From: Streptomyces griseoincarnatus
Lineage (GTDB): Bacteria > Actinomycetota > Actinomycetes > Streptomycetales > Streptomycetaceae
Direction of reading: 5' to 3'
Length of the DNA: 64,000 nt
NCBI GenBank assembly: GCA_014649575.1
Contig: BMTH01000003.1
Location: forward strand, 124,001-188,000
Shown: positions 35,114-44,618 of the stretch, piece by piece
Layout: each line of letters starts with the position of its first letter
Numbering within the stretch: position 1 is the first letter of the stretch
Made by a program: the position numbers and the translations under genes
Notes under the pieces: model-generated
The model's input: only the letters and a program-made list of their open reading frames with translations
What the model was told of the DNA's origin: nothing
Database searches by the model: none

Positions 35114-38100
35114 CTAGGACACCGCGACCAGTGTCCCCGCCTCCTCCTCCCGCAGCGCCATGTCCCGCAACGGCCCGTCGACGACACGCAGTTCCTCGTA
35201 CGGTCCGCGCTGCGCCACCCGTCCCGCCTCCAGCACGATCACTTCGTCCACCGCGTCCAGCCCGGCCAGCCGGTGGGTGACGAGAACGGTGGTGCGGCCC
35301 TCGGTGGCGGCCAGCAGATCAGCCGTGAGCGCGTCCGCGGTCGGCAGGTCGAGGTGCTCGGCGGGCTCGTCCAGCACCAGCACGGGGAAGTCCGCCAGCA
35401 GGGCCCGCGCCAGGGCGAGCCGCTGCCGCTGTCCCCCGGACAGCAGCGCGCCGTGCTCGCCCACCAGCGTGTCCAGCCCGTCCGGCAGCCCGTCCACCCA
35501 GTCCAGCAACCGGGCCCGGCGGAGCGCGTCGCGCAGATCGGCCTCGGTCGCGTCCTTCCGCGCCAGCAGCAGGTTCTCCCGGACGGAGCTGTTGAACAGG
35601 TGCGCGTCCTGCGCGCACAGCCCCACCATGCGCCGTACGTCGTCCCCGTCCAGGGCGCGGGCGTCCACACCCGCGAGCGTGTAGCTGCCGGCGCCGGGGT
35701 CCAGGAACCGCAGCAGCACCTGGGCGAGCGTCGTCTTCCCGGAGCCGGAGGGACCGACCACCGCGACGCGGCGGCCCCGCTCCAGCGTCAGGTCGAGCCC
35801 GGCGAGCGCGTCCCGGTCCTGCCCGGGGTGGCGGGCGGTGAGTCCCGTGAGGGTGAGCGGGAACGGTGAGACGGGCGCCCGTCGGGGCGTCTCCGGCTCG
35901 CGTACGGGCGGCCGCGCGTCCAGCACCTCGTACACGCGCTCCGCGCTGTGGCGTGCCCGCTGCCGGTACCGCACGGCGAGGGGCATGCCGAGGACCGCCT
36001 CGAACGCGGCCAGCGGGGTGAGGACCACCACGGCCAGGGCCACGCCGTCGAGCCGCCCGGAGGTCACGCCCTGCACGCCGACGAGCGCGGCGGCCGCCAC
36101 GGTCAGCCCGGAGATCAGCGCGGTGAGCCCGTCGCCGAGTCCGGTGACGGCGGCGGAGCGCGACGCGATGCGGGTCAGCACGCCGTCGGCCCGCCGCGTC
36201 CCCTCGGACCGGGCGGGCAGCGCCCCGGCGACGGTCAGCTCGGCGGTGCCGCTGAGCAGGTCGGTCACCCGGGTGGCGAGGTCGCCGCGGGCCGGGGCCA
36301 GCCGGCGCTCGGTGCGCCGCGCCACAGCGACGGTGAGCAGCGGCACGACCGCGCCCGCCAGAAGAAGCCCGGCCGCGAGCACGGCACCGGCCTCGGGCAG
36401 CAGCCACGCGGTGAAGCCGACGGACAGGGCGGACACGGCGAGGGCGGCGCCGGCCGGGAGCAGCCAGCGCAGCCAGTAGTCCTGGAGCGCGTCCACGTCG
36501 GAGACCAGCCGGGTGAGCAGGTCGCCCCGGCGGGTGCCGCGCAGTCCGGCGGGCGCGAGGCGTTCCAGCCGCCGGTAGACCGCGACCCGGGTGTCCGCCA
36601 GCATGCGCAGCACGGCGTCGTGGGACACCAGCCGCTCGGCGTAGCGGAACACGGCCCGGCCGATGCCGAAGGCGCGCGTCGCGGTGACGGCCATCATCAG
36701 GTACAGCACCGGCGGTTGTTCCGAGGCACGGGAGATGAGCCAGCCGGACGTGGCCATGAGGCCGACGGCGCTGCCCAGGGCGAGGGCGCCGAGGAGCAGC
36801 GCGAGCGTGATCCTCCCCCGCCGGGCGCCCGACAGGGCACGGACCCGGGCGAGCACACGGCCGGGAGCCGGCCCGGCGGGCGCGTCGGTGACCGGCTCGG
36901 TCGTCCCGGAGCCCGCTTCGGGCGCCGCGCCGGACGTCGCGTGTGCCTCCGTCCGGCCCGAGGCGACGGCCACGGCCTCGTCGCGAGCCTCGGGCATCGG
37001 CAGCCTGACCACACGGTCGGCGACGGCGAGCAGCGCCGGTCGGTGCACCACGAGCAGCACCGTCCGGCCCTCCGTCAGGCGCCGTACCGCCGCCACGACC
37101 TCGGCCTCCGTGGCCCCGTCGAGGGCGGCCGTCGGCTCGTCGAGCAGGAGCACGGGCCGGTCCGCGAGGAACGCGCGGGCCAGCGCGAGCCGCTGCCGCT
37201 GCCCGGCCGAGAGCCCCGCACCGTCCTCACCGAGTACGGTGCCGGCGCCGTGGGGGAGGGCGTCCACGAAGTCCAGCGCGCCCGCGTCCCGCAGCGCGCG
37301 CCGCACCGCCGCGTCGTCCGCGTCGGGGCGGGCGAGCCGGACGTTCTCCGCGATCGTCCCGGCGTACAGATGGGGCCGCTGCGGCACCCAGGCGACGCGG
37401 CGGTGCCACTCGGCCAGGCCGAGTCCGGTGAGGTCGGCCCCGCCGACGCTCACCCGGCCCGCGTCGGGACGGACGAAACCCAGCGCCGCGCTGAGCAGGG
37501 TGGATTTCCCGGACCCGCTGGGCCCGACCAGGGCGACCGTCTCACCGGGGGCGACGGTGAACGATACGTCCGTCACGGCGTCCGTGACCCGGCCGGGGTA
37601 ACGGACGGTCACGTTCTGGAAGGCGAGGGGGCCCTGTGGCACCGTGCCCTGCCCCTCCGTGGGCACGGGCGTCTCGAGCACCGTGAAGATCTCCTCGGCC
37701 GCGCCGAGCCCTTCCGCGGCCGCGTGGTACTGCGTCCCCACCTGGCGCAGCGGCAGATACGCCTCCGGCGCCAGGATCAGGATGAGCAGACCCGTGTAGA
37801 GGTCCAGCTCGCCGTGGACCAGGCGCATGCCGATGGTCACGGCGACCAGCGCCACGGAGAGGGTGGCGAGCAGTTCCAGCGCGAACGAGGAGATGAAGGC
37901 GATCCGCAGCGTCCGCATGGTCGCGCGCCGGTACTCGGCGGTGATGGCGCGGATCGACTCGGCCTGTGCCTTGGCCCGCCCGAAGACCTTCAGCGTCGGC
38001 AGCCCGGCCACGACATCCAGGAAGTGCCCGGACAGCCTCGACAGCAGCAGCCACTGACGGTCCATCCGATTCTGGGTGGCCCAGCCGATCAGCACCATGA

Positions 38101-38629
38101 AGACGGGGATGAGCGGCAGGGTGCCGACGATGATCGCCGCCGACACCCACTCCTCCGTGACGATGCGCGCCAGCACGGCGGCCGGGACGACCACCGCGAG
38201 ACCCAGCTGGGGGAGATACCGCGAGAAGTAGCCGTCGAGGGCATCGACTCCCCGGGTCGCCAGGGTGACCAGCGACCCGGTGTGCTGCCCGTCCAGCCAG
38301 CCCGGCCCGAGGGCCGTCGCCCGGTCCAGCAACCGCCCCCGCAGCTCCGACTTCACGGCGGCGCTCGCCCGGTGCGCGGCCAGCTCGGTCAGCCAGCCGA
38401 CCAGGCCCCGGCCGGCCGCCGTCGCGACGAGCAGCAACAGGGGCGTGCGCAGCTCACCGGCGGGCCGGGCGTCCTGGAACGAGCCGACCACGATCTCGGC
38501 GATGAGCATGGCCTGGGTGACGACCAGCCCCGCGCCGACGGCTCCGAGGCCGACGACCGCTGCCAGGAAACCCCGGGTGGCACGCGCGTACCGGAGGAGG
38601 CGGGGGTCGATTGGTTTCACGTGAAACAC
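35114..38629 (-). CDS. cydCD: Fused CydD-CydC thiol/haem ABC exporter
   Basis: 1171 residues: two complete ABC exporter halves in one chain. The first (CydD-like) has a membrane domain to about 310 and Walker A GPSGSGKST at 369-377; the second (CydC-like) starts near 600 with Walker A near 975. Signatures are LSAGQRQR and LSGGQRQR. CydDC exports glutathione/cysteine (or cycles haem) and is needed to assemble cytochrome bd. It begins 4 bp after cydB. The GTG start overlaps a parS site: codons 1-5 (VFHVK) contain GTTTCACGTGAAAC. The fused form is usual in Streptomyces. Confidence 0.94.
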   Translation of the reverse strand: MFHVKPIDPRLLRYARATRGFLAAVVGLGAVGAGLVVTQAMLIAEIVVGSFQDARPAGELRTPLLLLVATAAGRGLVGWLTELAAHRASAAVKSELRGRLLDRATALGPGWLDGQHTGSLVTLATRGVDALDGYFSRYLPQLGLAVVVPAAVLARIVTEEWVSAAIIVGTLPLIPVFMVLIGWATQNRMDRQWLLLSRLSGHFLDVVAGLPTLKVFGRAKAQAESIRAITAEYRRATMRTLRIAFISSFALELLATLSVALVAVTIGMRLVHGELDLYTGLLILILAPEAYLPLRQVGTQYHAAAEGLGAAEEIFTVLETPVPTEGQGTVPQGPLAFQNVTVRYPGRVTDAVTDVSFTVAPGETVALVGPSGSGKSTLLSAALGFVRPDAGRVSVGGADLTGLGLAEWHRRVAWVPQRPHLYAGTIAENVRLARPDADDAAVRRALRDAGALDFVDALPHGAGTVLGEDGAGLSAGQRQRLALARAFLADRPVLLLDEPTAALDGATEAEVVAAVRRLTEGRTVLLVVHRPALLAVADRVVRLPMPEARDEAVAVASGRTEAHATSGAAPEAGSGTTEPVTDAPAGPAPGRVLARVRALSGARRGRITLALLLGALALGSAVGLMATSGWLISRASEQPPVLYLMMAVTATRAFGIGRAVFRYAERLVSHDAVLRMLADTRVAVYRRLERLAPAGLRGTRRGDLLTRLVSDVDALQDYWLRWLLPAGAALAVSALSVGFTAWLLPEAGAVLAAGLLLAGAVVPLLTVAVARRTERRLAPARGDLATRVTDLLSGTAELTVAGALPARSEGTRRADGVLTRIASRSAAVTGLGDGLTALISGLTVAAAALVGVQGVTSGRLDGVALAVVVLTPLAAFEAVLGMPLAVRYRQRARHSAERVYEVLDARPPVREPETPRRAPVSPFPLTLTGLTARHPGQDRDALAGLDLTLERGRRVAVVGPSGSGKTTLAQVLLRFLDPGAGSYTLAGVDARALDGDDVRRMVGLCAQDAHLFNSSVRENLLLARKDATEADLRDALRRARLLDWVDGLPDGLDTLVGEHGALLSGGQRQRLALARALLADFPVLVLDEPAEHLDLPTADALTADLLAATEGRTTVLVTHRLAGLDAVDEVIVLEAGRVAQRGPYEELRVVDGPLRDMALREEEAGTLVAVS
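38614..38627. other. parS site (perfect) at start of cydDC
   Basis: GTTTCACGTGAAAC overlapping the first codons of cydDC, a second case where parS encodes FHVK. Confidence 0.95.
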
Positions 38630-38633
38630 ACCC

Positions 38634-39638
38634 TCAGTGCACGAGGTCGGCGATGTGCTGGGTGCCGATCCGCTTGCGGAAGACCCAGTAGGTCCAGCCC
38701 TGGTAGAGCAGCACCAGCGGGGTGGCGACGACCGCCAGCCAGGTCATGATCTTCAGCGTGTACGGGCTGGACGAGGCGTTGGTGACGGTCAGGCTCCACT
38801 CGGGGTCCAGGGTGGAGGGCATGACGTTCGGGAACAGCGTCAGGAAGAGCATGGCCACCGCGGCCACGATGGTGACGCCGGACAGGGTGAACGCCCATCC
38901 CTCGCGTCCCGCCTGATTGGCTCCCAGGGCGGCGACCAGGGAGGCGACCGCCACACCGAACGCGACCAGGCTGGCCCCGTCGCCGCTCTCGACCTGCGTC
39001 CACAGCAGGAAGACCAGCGCCAGCACGGCGGTGACCAGACCCACCTTCAGAGCCAGCTTCCGCGCCCGCTCCCGGATGTCCCCGACCGTCTTGAGCGCCG
39101 TGAACACCGTGCCGTGGAAGGTGAACAGGGTGAGCGTGACCAGACCGCCCAGCAGGGCGTACGGGTTGAGCAGGTCCCAGACGGTGCCCACGTACTCGAA
39201 GTCGGCGTCGAGCCTGACCCCCCGCACGATGTTGCCGAAGGCGACACCCCACAGGAACGCCGGGAGCAGCGAGGTCCAGAAGATCGCCGTCTCCCAGTTG
39301 CGCTGCCAGTTCTCCTCGGGCCGCTTGGCCCGGTACTCGAAGGCGACCCCGCGGACGATCAGGCAGATCAGGATGGCGAGCAGCGGCAGGTAGAAGCCGG
39401 AGAAGAGGGTGGCGTACCACTCGGGGAAGGCGGCGAAGGTGGCGCCGCCGGCCGTGAGCAGCCAGACCTCGTTGCCGTCCCACACCGGGCCGATGGTGTT
39501 GATGAGCACCCGCTTCTCGGCCCGGTTCCGGGCCAGCAGCCGGGTGAGGACACCGACCCCGAAGTCGAAGCCCTCGAGGAAGAAGTAGCCGGTCCACAGG
39601 ACGGCGATGAGGACGAACCAGACGTCGTGCAGTTCCAT
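38634..39638 (-). CDS. cydB: Cytochrome bd oxidase subunit II
   Basis: 334 residues, about nine membrane helices. N-terminal signature MELHDVWFVLIAVLWTGYF, the GFDFGVG motif and GPVWDGNEVWL are diagnostic. With CydA it forms the quinol oxidase that reduces O2 to water at low oxygen. Lies 20 bp after cydA and 4 bp before cydDC: one operon. Confidence 0.97.
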   Translation of the reverse strand: MELHDVWFVLIAVLWTGYFFLEGFDFGVGVLTRLLARNRAEKRVLINTIGPVWDGNEVWLLTAGGATFAAFPEWYATLFSGFYLPLLAILICLIVRGVAFEYRAKRPEENWQRNWETAIFWTSLLPAFLWGVAFGNIVRGVRLDADFEYVGTVWDLLNPYALLGGLVTLTLFTFHGTVFTALKTVGDIRERARKLALKVGLVTAVLALVFLLWTQVESGDGASLVAFGVAVASLVAALGANQAGREGWAFTLSGVTIVAAVAMLFLTLFPNVMPSTLDPEWSLTVTNASSSPYTLKIMTWLAVVATPLVLLYQGWTYWVFRKRIGTQHIADLVH

Positions 39639-39658
39639 GACAGTGCAGCTCCCTCGGC

Positions 39659-41164
39659 CTAGTACGAGAAGGCCATCGGCTTGTCGGCGTCACGGACGTC
39701 GCCGCCGAGCTTCGTGGGCGGGTTGAGGTCGGAGTCGCTCAGCTCGGGCGGCCCCGCCTTGACGTACTTGACGAGCAGCCGGACCTCGATGACGGCCAGC
39801 ACGGCGTAGAGCAGGGTGAAGACGGTCATCGAGGTGATGACCTCGGCCTGGGACACGCCGGGGGAGACCGCGTCCTCGGTGCGCATCACGCCGTAGACGA
39901 CCCAGGGCTGACGGCCCATCTCGGTGAAGATCCAGCCCCAGGCGTTGGCGATCAGCGGGAAGGCCGTCGTCCACACCGCGGCCAGCCAGTAGAGCCGGGT
40001 CAGCCGGGATCCCAGCGGCTTCTTCAGCAGCACAAGGTGCGGCACCTCGTCCTCGCCGGTGCGGTACGCGGCCGGCAGGAAGAACTTCTTCCGGGTGAGC
40101 CACAGCCCCAGCAGGCCCACCGAGAAGGAGGCCATGCCGAAGCCGATCATCCAGCGGAAGCCCCAGTAGGCGACGGGCACGATGGGCTTGTAGTCGCCGG
40201 GCCCGAACTTCTCCTGCAGCGCCTCGTTCGTGTCGTTGATCCCGGGCACATAGGACTCGAAGTCGCTGTGGGCGAGGAAGGACAGCAGGCCGGGGATCTC
40301 CAGGGCGACCTCGTTGTGCCCCTTGTCGACGTCGCCATAGGCGAAGACGGAGAAGGGCGCGGGCTCCTCGCCGTCCCAGAGGGCCTCGGCGGCGGCCATC
40401 TTCATCGGCTGCTGCTCGTACATGACCTTGCCCAGGGTGTCGCCGCTGATCGCGGTGAACAGTCCGCCGACCGCCAGGGTCACCAGGCCGAGCCGCAGCG
40501 AGGTGCGCATCACCGGGATGTGCTTCTTGCGCATCAGGTGGAAGGCCGCGATGCCGACCATGAAGGCGCCGCCGGTGAGGAAGGCCGCCGAGAAACTGTG
40601 GAAGACCTGGTTGAGCGTGGTGTTCTGGGTGAGCACCAGCCAGAAGTCGGTGAGCTCGGCGCGGCCCTTCTCGCCGTTGATCCGGTAGCCGACCGGGTGC
40701 TGCATCCAGGAGTTGGCGGCGAGGATGAAGTACGCCGACAGCAGCGTGCCGATCGACACCATCCAGATGCAGGCCAGGTGGATCTTCTTCGGCAGCCGGT
40801 CCCAGCCGAAGATCCACAGGCCGATGAAGGTGGACTCGAAGAAGAAGGCGATCAGCGCCTCGAAGGCGAGCGGGGCGCCGAAGACGTCACCGACGAAGCG
40901 CGAGTAGTCGGACCAGTTCATCCCGAACTGGAACTCCTGCACGATGCCGGTGACGACGCCCATCGCGATGTTGATCAGGAAGAGCTTGCCCCAGAACTTC
41001 GTCGCCCTGAGGTACTTCTCCTTCTCCGTCCGCACCCAGGCGGTCTGCAGCCCGGCGACGAGGGCGGCGAGCGAGATCGTCAGGGGAACGAAGAGGAAGT
41101 GGTAGACGGTGGTGATGCCGAACTGCCATCGCGCCAGGGTCTCCGGCGCCAGAGCCAGATCCAC
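39659..41164 (-). CDS. cydA: Cytochrome bd oxidase subunit I
   Basis: 501 residues from GTG 41164, with AAGGAG upstream; the open frame continues to 41227 without a better start. Haem-bearing subunit: the N-terminal helix RWQFGITTVYHFLFVPLT has the haem b595 histidine, GRQPW (MGRQPWVVYG) marks the quinol-site region, and the KxxxExxF-like helix ALIAFFFEST carries conserved glutamate. First gene of cydAB-cydDC. A Rex operator lies upstream at 41250, so expression should rise when NADH is high or oxygen low. Confidence 0.97.
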   Translation of the reverse strand: MDLALAPETLARWQFGITTVYHFLFVPLTISLAALVAGLQTAWVRTEKEKYLRATKFWGKLFLINIAMGVVTGIVQEFQFGMNWSDYSRFVGDVFGAPLAFEALIAFFFESTFIGLWIFGWDRLPKKIHLACIWMVSIGTLLSAYFILAANSWMQHPVGYRINGEKGRAELTDFWLVLTQNTTLNQVFHSFSAAFLTGGAFMVGIAAFHLMRKKHIPVMRTSLRLGLVTLAVGGLFTAISGDTLGKVMYEQQPMKMAAAEALWDGEEPAPFSVFAYGDVDKGHNEVALEIPGLLSFLAHSDFESYVPGINDTNEALQEKFGPGDYKPIVPVAYWGFRWMIGFGMASFSVGLLGLWLTRKKFFLPAAYRTGEDEVPHLVLLKKPLGSRLTRLYWLAAVWTTAFPLIANAWGWIFTEMGRQPWVVYGVMRTEDAVSPGVSQAEVITSMTVFTLLYAVLAVIEVRLLVKYVKAGPPELSDSDLNPPTKLGGDVRDADKPMAFSY

Positions 41165-41247
41165 GTCGTCGCTCCTTACTTCGCCGTGGTGCAGCAGCCG
41201 CGCGGGGCCCGCTCCATCCCCGGCCATCTCGGGAGAAACGGGATGCG

Positions 41248-41273
41248 CTTGTGAACGCGTTCACATTCACAAG
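41248..41273. promoter_or_regulatory. Rex operator upstream of cydA
   Basis: TGTGAACGCGTTCACA (41250-41265) matches the Streptomyces Rex operator TGTGAACNNNTTCACA exactly. A second, overlapping inverted repeat CTTGTGAA...TTCACAAG (41248-41255, 41266-41273) shares the left half. Rex releases DNA when NADH is high. Confidence 0.92.
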
Positions 41274-41380
41274 CAATTATGACCTACTGCTTTTCCGACC
41301 TGGAAGGGGGGTCCTGTGTGACGTCAGCCCCTTCTCCGGGCAAGCCCCGACGAGGCCTCGCGGCCGGTCCCCGACGCACG

Positions 41381-41413
41381 GGAGCGGCCGGCGGATCAAC
41401 CGTCGGCCGCTCC
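41381..41413. terminator. Hairpin terminator after hisC-type gene
   Basis: 10-bp stem (41381-41390 against 41404-41413) with a 13-nt loop, 36 bp beyond the aminotransferase stop on the minus strand. Confidence 0.72.
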
Positions 41414-41448
41414 TCGTCCGTGCTGGTCGGGTCTGCTGTCGCCGCAGG

Positions 41449-42528
41449 TCAGCCCCGGGCGCGGAACTCCTCGGTGACCTTCAGGAAGATGTCGTTCGCC
41501 TCCGTCTCACCGATGGTGACCCGAACGCCCTCGCCGGGGAACGGCCGGACGACCACGCCCGCCTGCTCGCACGCCTGCGCGAACGGCACGGTGCGCTCCC
41601 CCAGCCGCAGCCACACGAAGTTGGCCTGGGTCTCGGGCACCGTCCAGCCCTGGGCGCGCAGCCCGTCCACCACCCGGTTGCGCTCGCAGACCAGGGAGCC
41701 GACCCGGCCGATCAGCTCGTCCTCGGCCCGCAGCGAGGCGACCGCCGCCTCCTGGGCGATCTGGCTCACGCCGAACGGCACCGCCGTCTTGCGCAGCGCC
41801 GCGGCCACCGGCTCGTGGGCGATGGCGAAACCGACCCGCAGCCCGGCGAGACCGTAGGCCTTGGAGAAGGTGCGCAGGACGCAGACGTTGGGCCGCTCGC
41901 GGTAGATCTCCACGCCGTCCGGCACCTCGGGGTCGCGGATGAACTCGCGGTAGGCCTCGTCCAGCACCACCAGGACGTCGCGGGGCACCCGGTCGAGGAA
42001 CCGCTCCAGCTCGGCGCGGCGCACCACGGTGCCGGTCGGGTTGTTGGGGTTGCAGACGAAGATCAGCCGGGTCCGCCCGGTGATCGCGTCGGCCATCGCG
42101 TCCAGGTCGTGCACGTCGCCCTCGGTCAGCGGGACCTGGACGGACGTGGCGCCGCTGATCTGCGTGATGATCGGGTACGCCTCGAAGGAGCGCCAGGCGT
42201 AGATCACCTCGTCGCCGGGGCCCGAGGTGGCCTGCAGCAGTTGCTGGGCCACGCCGACCGAGCCGGTGCCCGTCGCCACGTGGGACGCCGGCACACCGAA
42301 CCGCTCGGCCAGCTCGGCCGTGAGGGCGGTGCAGGCCATGTCCGGGTAGCGGTTGAAGGAGGAGGCGGCGGCCGTCACCGTCTCCATCACGCCCGGCAGC
42401 GGCGGGTAGGGGTTCTCGTTGGAGGACAGCTTGTACGCCACCGGCCCGTCGGCCGCCGCGGGCTTGCCCGGCTTGTAGGTGGGGATCCCCTCCAGCTCGG
42501 CGCGCAGCTTGGGGCTCGTCTCGCTCAC
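41449..42528 (-). CDS. hisC: Histidinol-phosphate/aromatic aminotransferase
   Basis: 359 residues from GTG 42528, with AGGAGG 6 nt upstream. Fold type I PLP enzyme: [13 protein letters not shown] at the N-terminus, [16 protein letters not shown] and the PLP lysine in [15 protein letters not shown]. Sequences of this kind in actinomycetes are annotated as HisC or as aromatic aminotransferase (Pat). It is not in a his operon, and another pathway gene, pheA, lies 20 kb away, so phenylpyruvate transamination is as likely as histidinol-phosphate. Monocistronic. Confidence 0.9.
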   Translation of the reverse strand: MSETSPKLRAELEGIPTYKPGKPAAADGPVAYKLSSNENPYPPLPGVMETVTAAASSFNRYPDMACTALTAELAERFGVPASHVATGTGSVGVAQQLLQATSGPGDEVIYAWRSFEAYPIITQISGATSVQVPLTEGDVHDLDAMADAITGRTRLIFVCNPNNPTGTVVRRAELERFLDRVPRDVLVVLDEAYREFIRDPEVPDGVEIYRERPNVCVLRTFSKAYGLAGLRVGFAIAHEPVAAALRKTAVPFGVSQIAQEAAVASLRAEDELIGRVGSLVCERNRVVDGLRAQGWTVPETQANFVWLRLGERTVPFAQACEQAGVVVRPFPGEGVRVTIGETEANDIFLKVTEEFRARG

Positions 42529-42966
42529 CGCAGTCCTCCTCGCGAAGACCGGCGGCCCATGACCGCCGCCGACATCCAATACTGCTCACCTTATGAGGAT
42601 TCGGCCTCGCTGCGTACAGGGGCGACGACCGGGCCTTCCTCCTCCTGCGTCACATGGACAACACGGGAAACATCGCTCGTACGGGTACGAAGGGCGTGCG
42701 GGTCAGGGGCGCGCCGCACATATATCTATGCGCCGGTGGTTCGCGCCGTGGCGCGCGTCACCCGTGCAGGTGAGTTGAGACCTCTTCGCAACATCGCACC
42801 CTCGCCAGGCACGCGTGCACGGACACGTCAGGGACTGGCATTGAACCGTTCAACACCCATGGTTTCCATGGTGATCGATGCGAAATGATCATGCAGAAAC
42901 GTGCCTGTCAACGCATGCATATGCGTCCGCCCTACCCCACCGTATGAGCCCTACTATCGGCTCGCC
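42529..42966. promoter_or_regulatory. Divergent regulatory region with palindromes before lacI-type gene
   Basis: 438 bp. TTGAACCGTTCAA (42841-42853) is a perfect odd palindrome, CCATGG-TTT-CCATGG lies at 42857-42871, and ACGCAT-N4-ATGCGT at 42911-42926. These are plausible operators for the LacI-type regulator that starts at 42967. No gene is seen in the remaining part. Confidence 0.5.
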
Positions 42967-44079
42967 ATGACAGCAGCAGGGAAGCACCAGGTGAGCCGCG
43001 CGGAAACCTCACGCCGAGGCAGCCGGCCGGGTCGAGCGGGCATCAGGGACGTGGCCGCCGCCGCCGGAGTCTCCATCACGACCGTCTCCGACGCCCTCAA
43101 CGGCAAGGGCCGGCTCCCGGACGCCACCCGGCGCCACGTCCGCGAGGTGGCCGACAGACTGGGGTACCGCCCCTCGGCCGCCGCCCGTACGCTCCGCACC
43201 GGGAAGTCCGGACTCATCGGCCTGACCGTGACGACATACGGGGATGAACCTTTCACCTTCACCGAGTTCGCGTACTTCGCCGAGATGGCGCGGGCTGCCA
43301 CGTCCGCCGCGCTCGCCCGCGGCTACGCCCTCGTCATCCTGCCCGCGACCTCGCGTCACGACGTGTGGTCCAACGTGGCCCTGGACGGCACGGTGGTGAT
43401 CGACCCCTCCGACCACGACCCGGTGGTCAGCGAGCTGGTCCGCCAGGGCTTACCCGTGGTCTCCGACGGCCGCCCGGCCGGCTCCCTGCCGGTCACGGCC
43501 TGGGTCGACAACGACCACGAGGCCGCCGTGCTCGGCATCCTCGACCACCTCGCCGACGCCGGCGCCCGTCGCATCGGCCTGCTGACCGGCACCACCACCG
43601 ACACGTACACCCACCTGTCGACCACCGCGTACCTGCGCTGGTGCGAGCGGATGGGGCAGGACCCGGTGTACGAGGCGTACCCGGCGCACGACCCGTGCGC
43701 GGGCGCCGTCGCCGCCGACCGGCTGCTCGCCCGCCCGGACCGCCCCGACGCGGTCTACGGCCTCTTCGACCCCAACGGCACGGATCTGCTCGCCGCAGCT
43801 CGCCGCTACGGGCTGCGCGTGCCGGAGGACCTGCTCATCGTCTGCTGCAGCGAGTCCACGGTGTACGCCAACACCGAGCCGCCCGTCACCACACTCTCCC
43901 TGAAACCCCGCCGCATCGGCACGGCGGTGGTGCAGCTGCTGATCGACGCCATCGAGGGCGTCGACTCGGACCAGCCGGTCGAGCAGGTGATACCGACCGA
44001 GCTGATCGTGCGCAGGTCGTCGCAGCGCCGGCCGCCCCGCACGACGGTCAGCCCGCCGAGGTCGCCGCAGGGCACATGA
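42967..44079 (+). CDS. LacI-family transcriptional regulator
   Basis: 370 residues from ATG 42967. N-terminal LacI helix-turn-helix (about 22-70: GIRDVAAAAGVSITTVSDALNGKG, then RLGYRPSAAARTLRTG), followed by a periplasmic-binding-like sensor domain (about 80-340). No sugar-use genes lie beside it, so its regulon is elsewhere. It probably autoregulates through palindromes upstream. Leu162 is encoded by TTA (43450-43452), the codon read by the developmentally controlled bldA tRNA, so translation may be limited to late growth. Confidence 0.93.
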   Translation: MTAAGKHQVSRAETSRRGSRPGRAGIRDVAAAAGVSITTVSDALNGKGRLPDATRRHVREVADRLGYRPSAAARTLRTGKSGLIGLTVTTYGDEPFTFTEFAYFAEMARAATSAALARGYALVILPATSRHDVWSNVALDGTVVIDPSDHDPVVSELVRQGLPVVSDGRPAGSLPVTAWVDNDHEAAVLGILDHLADAGARRIGLLTGTTTDTYTHLSTTAYLRWCERMGQDPVYEAYPAHDPCAGAVAADRLLARPDRPDAVYGLFDPNGTDLLAAARRYGLRVPEDLLIVCCSESTVYANTEPPVTTLSLKPRRIGTAVVQLLIDAIEGVDSDQPVEQVIPTELIVRRSSQRRPPRTTVSPPRSPQGT

Positions 44080-44618
44080 ACACCCGGGGGCGCGAAGGCC
44101 GGAGGGCCAGGGAGGAGGCCCCGCTTCCGGAGGGGTGAGGCGAGGCGGAACCCGGCCCGCTCAGGGCTCCCGGGGAAGACGGACCGGCCGTCCTGCGGAA
44201 CGGTCCGGTCGACGGAGGCGGGCTCGGGGATGCGCGCCCCCGGGGGGGGGGCGACACGCGGAGTGCGCGCCGCAGGAATGACGAGGGGACGAACCGGAAG
44301 CAGGACGACGGCCTCGGGCGGCGGGACCGGCCCAGAAGCGGAATCCGGACCACCGGCCGGGCACCGGGCGAACCCCGGTCGGACGTTCGTGGAGCGTCCG
44401 GGGGACGCCCGGGCGTCGGTGTCGAACACCATTCGACAGGCCGGAGACCCCCGCAAACGGGGCGAAAACCCCGATGAACCGGAGTCCTGTTCTGATTCAC
44501 CACCCCTGGGTCATCACACGGCGCGATCCGCATTCCTATGATGGGCCCACGACACCGCGGGCCGCTGCGACCAGGCAGTCCGACGCGGTGCAGATGCGGC
44601 GCGATGGTGGAGGGGTCG
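44080..44618. other. Intergenic, 539 bp; contains C5-G10 homopolymer
   Basis: No gene recognised. A C5 run abuts a G10 run (44237-44251), a slippage-prone tract. TATGAT at 44537-44542 could be the -10 element of the metallophosphatase gene, but no good -35 is spaced to it. Confidence 0.5.

Noticed and set aside
44048..44533. Gene on the minus strand in the 539-bp gap
   Set aside because: Pro/Arg/Ser-rich translation, overlaps the end of the LacI-type gene and the homopolymer, no ribosome site or family.
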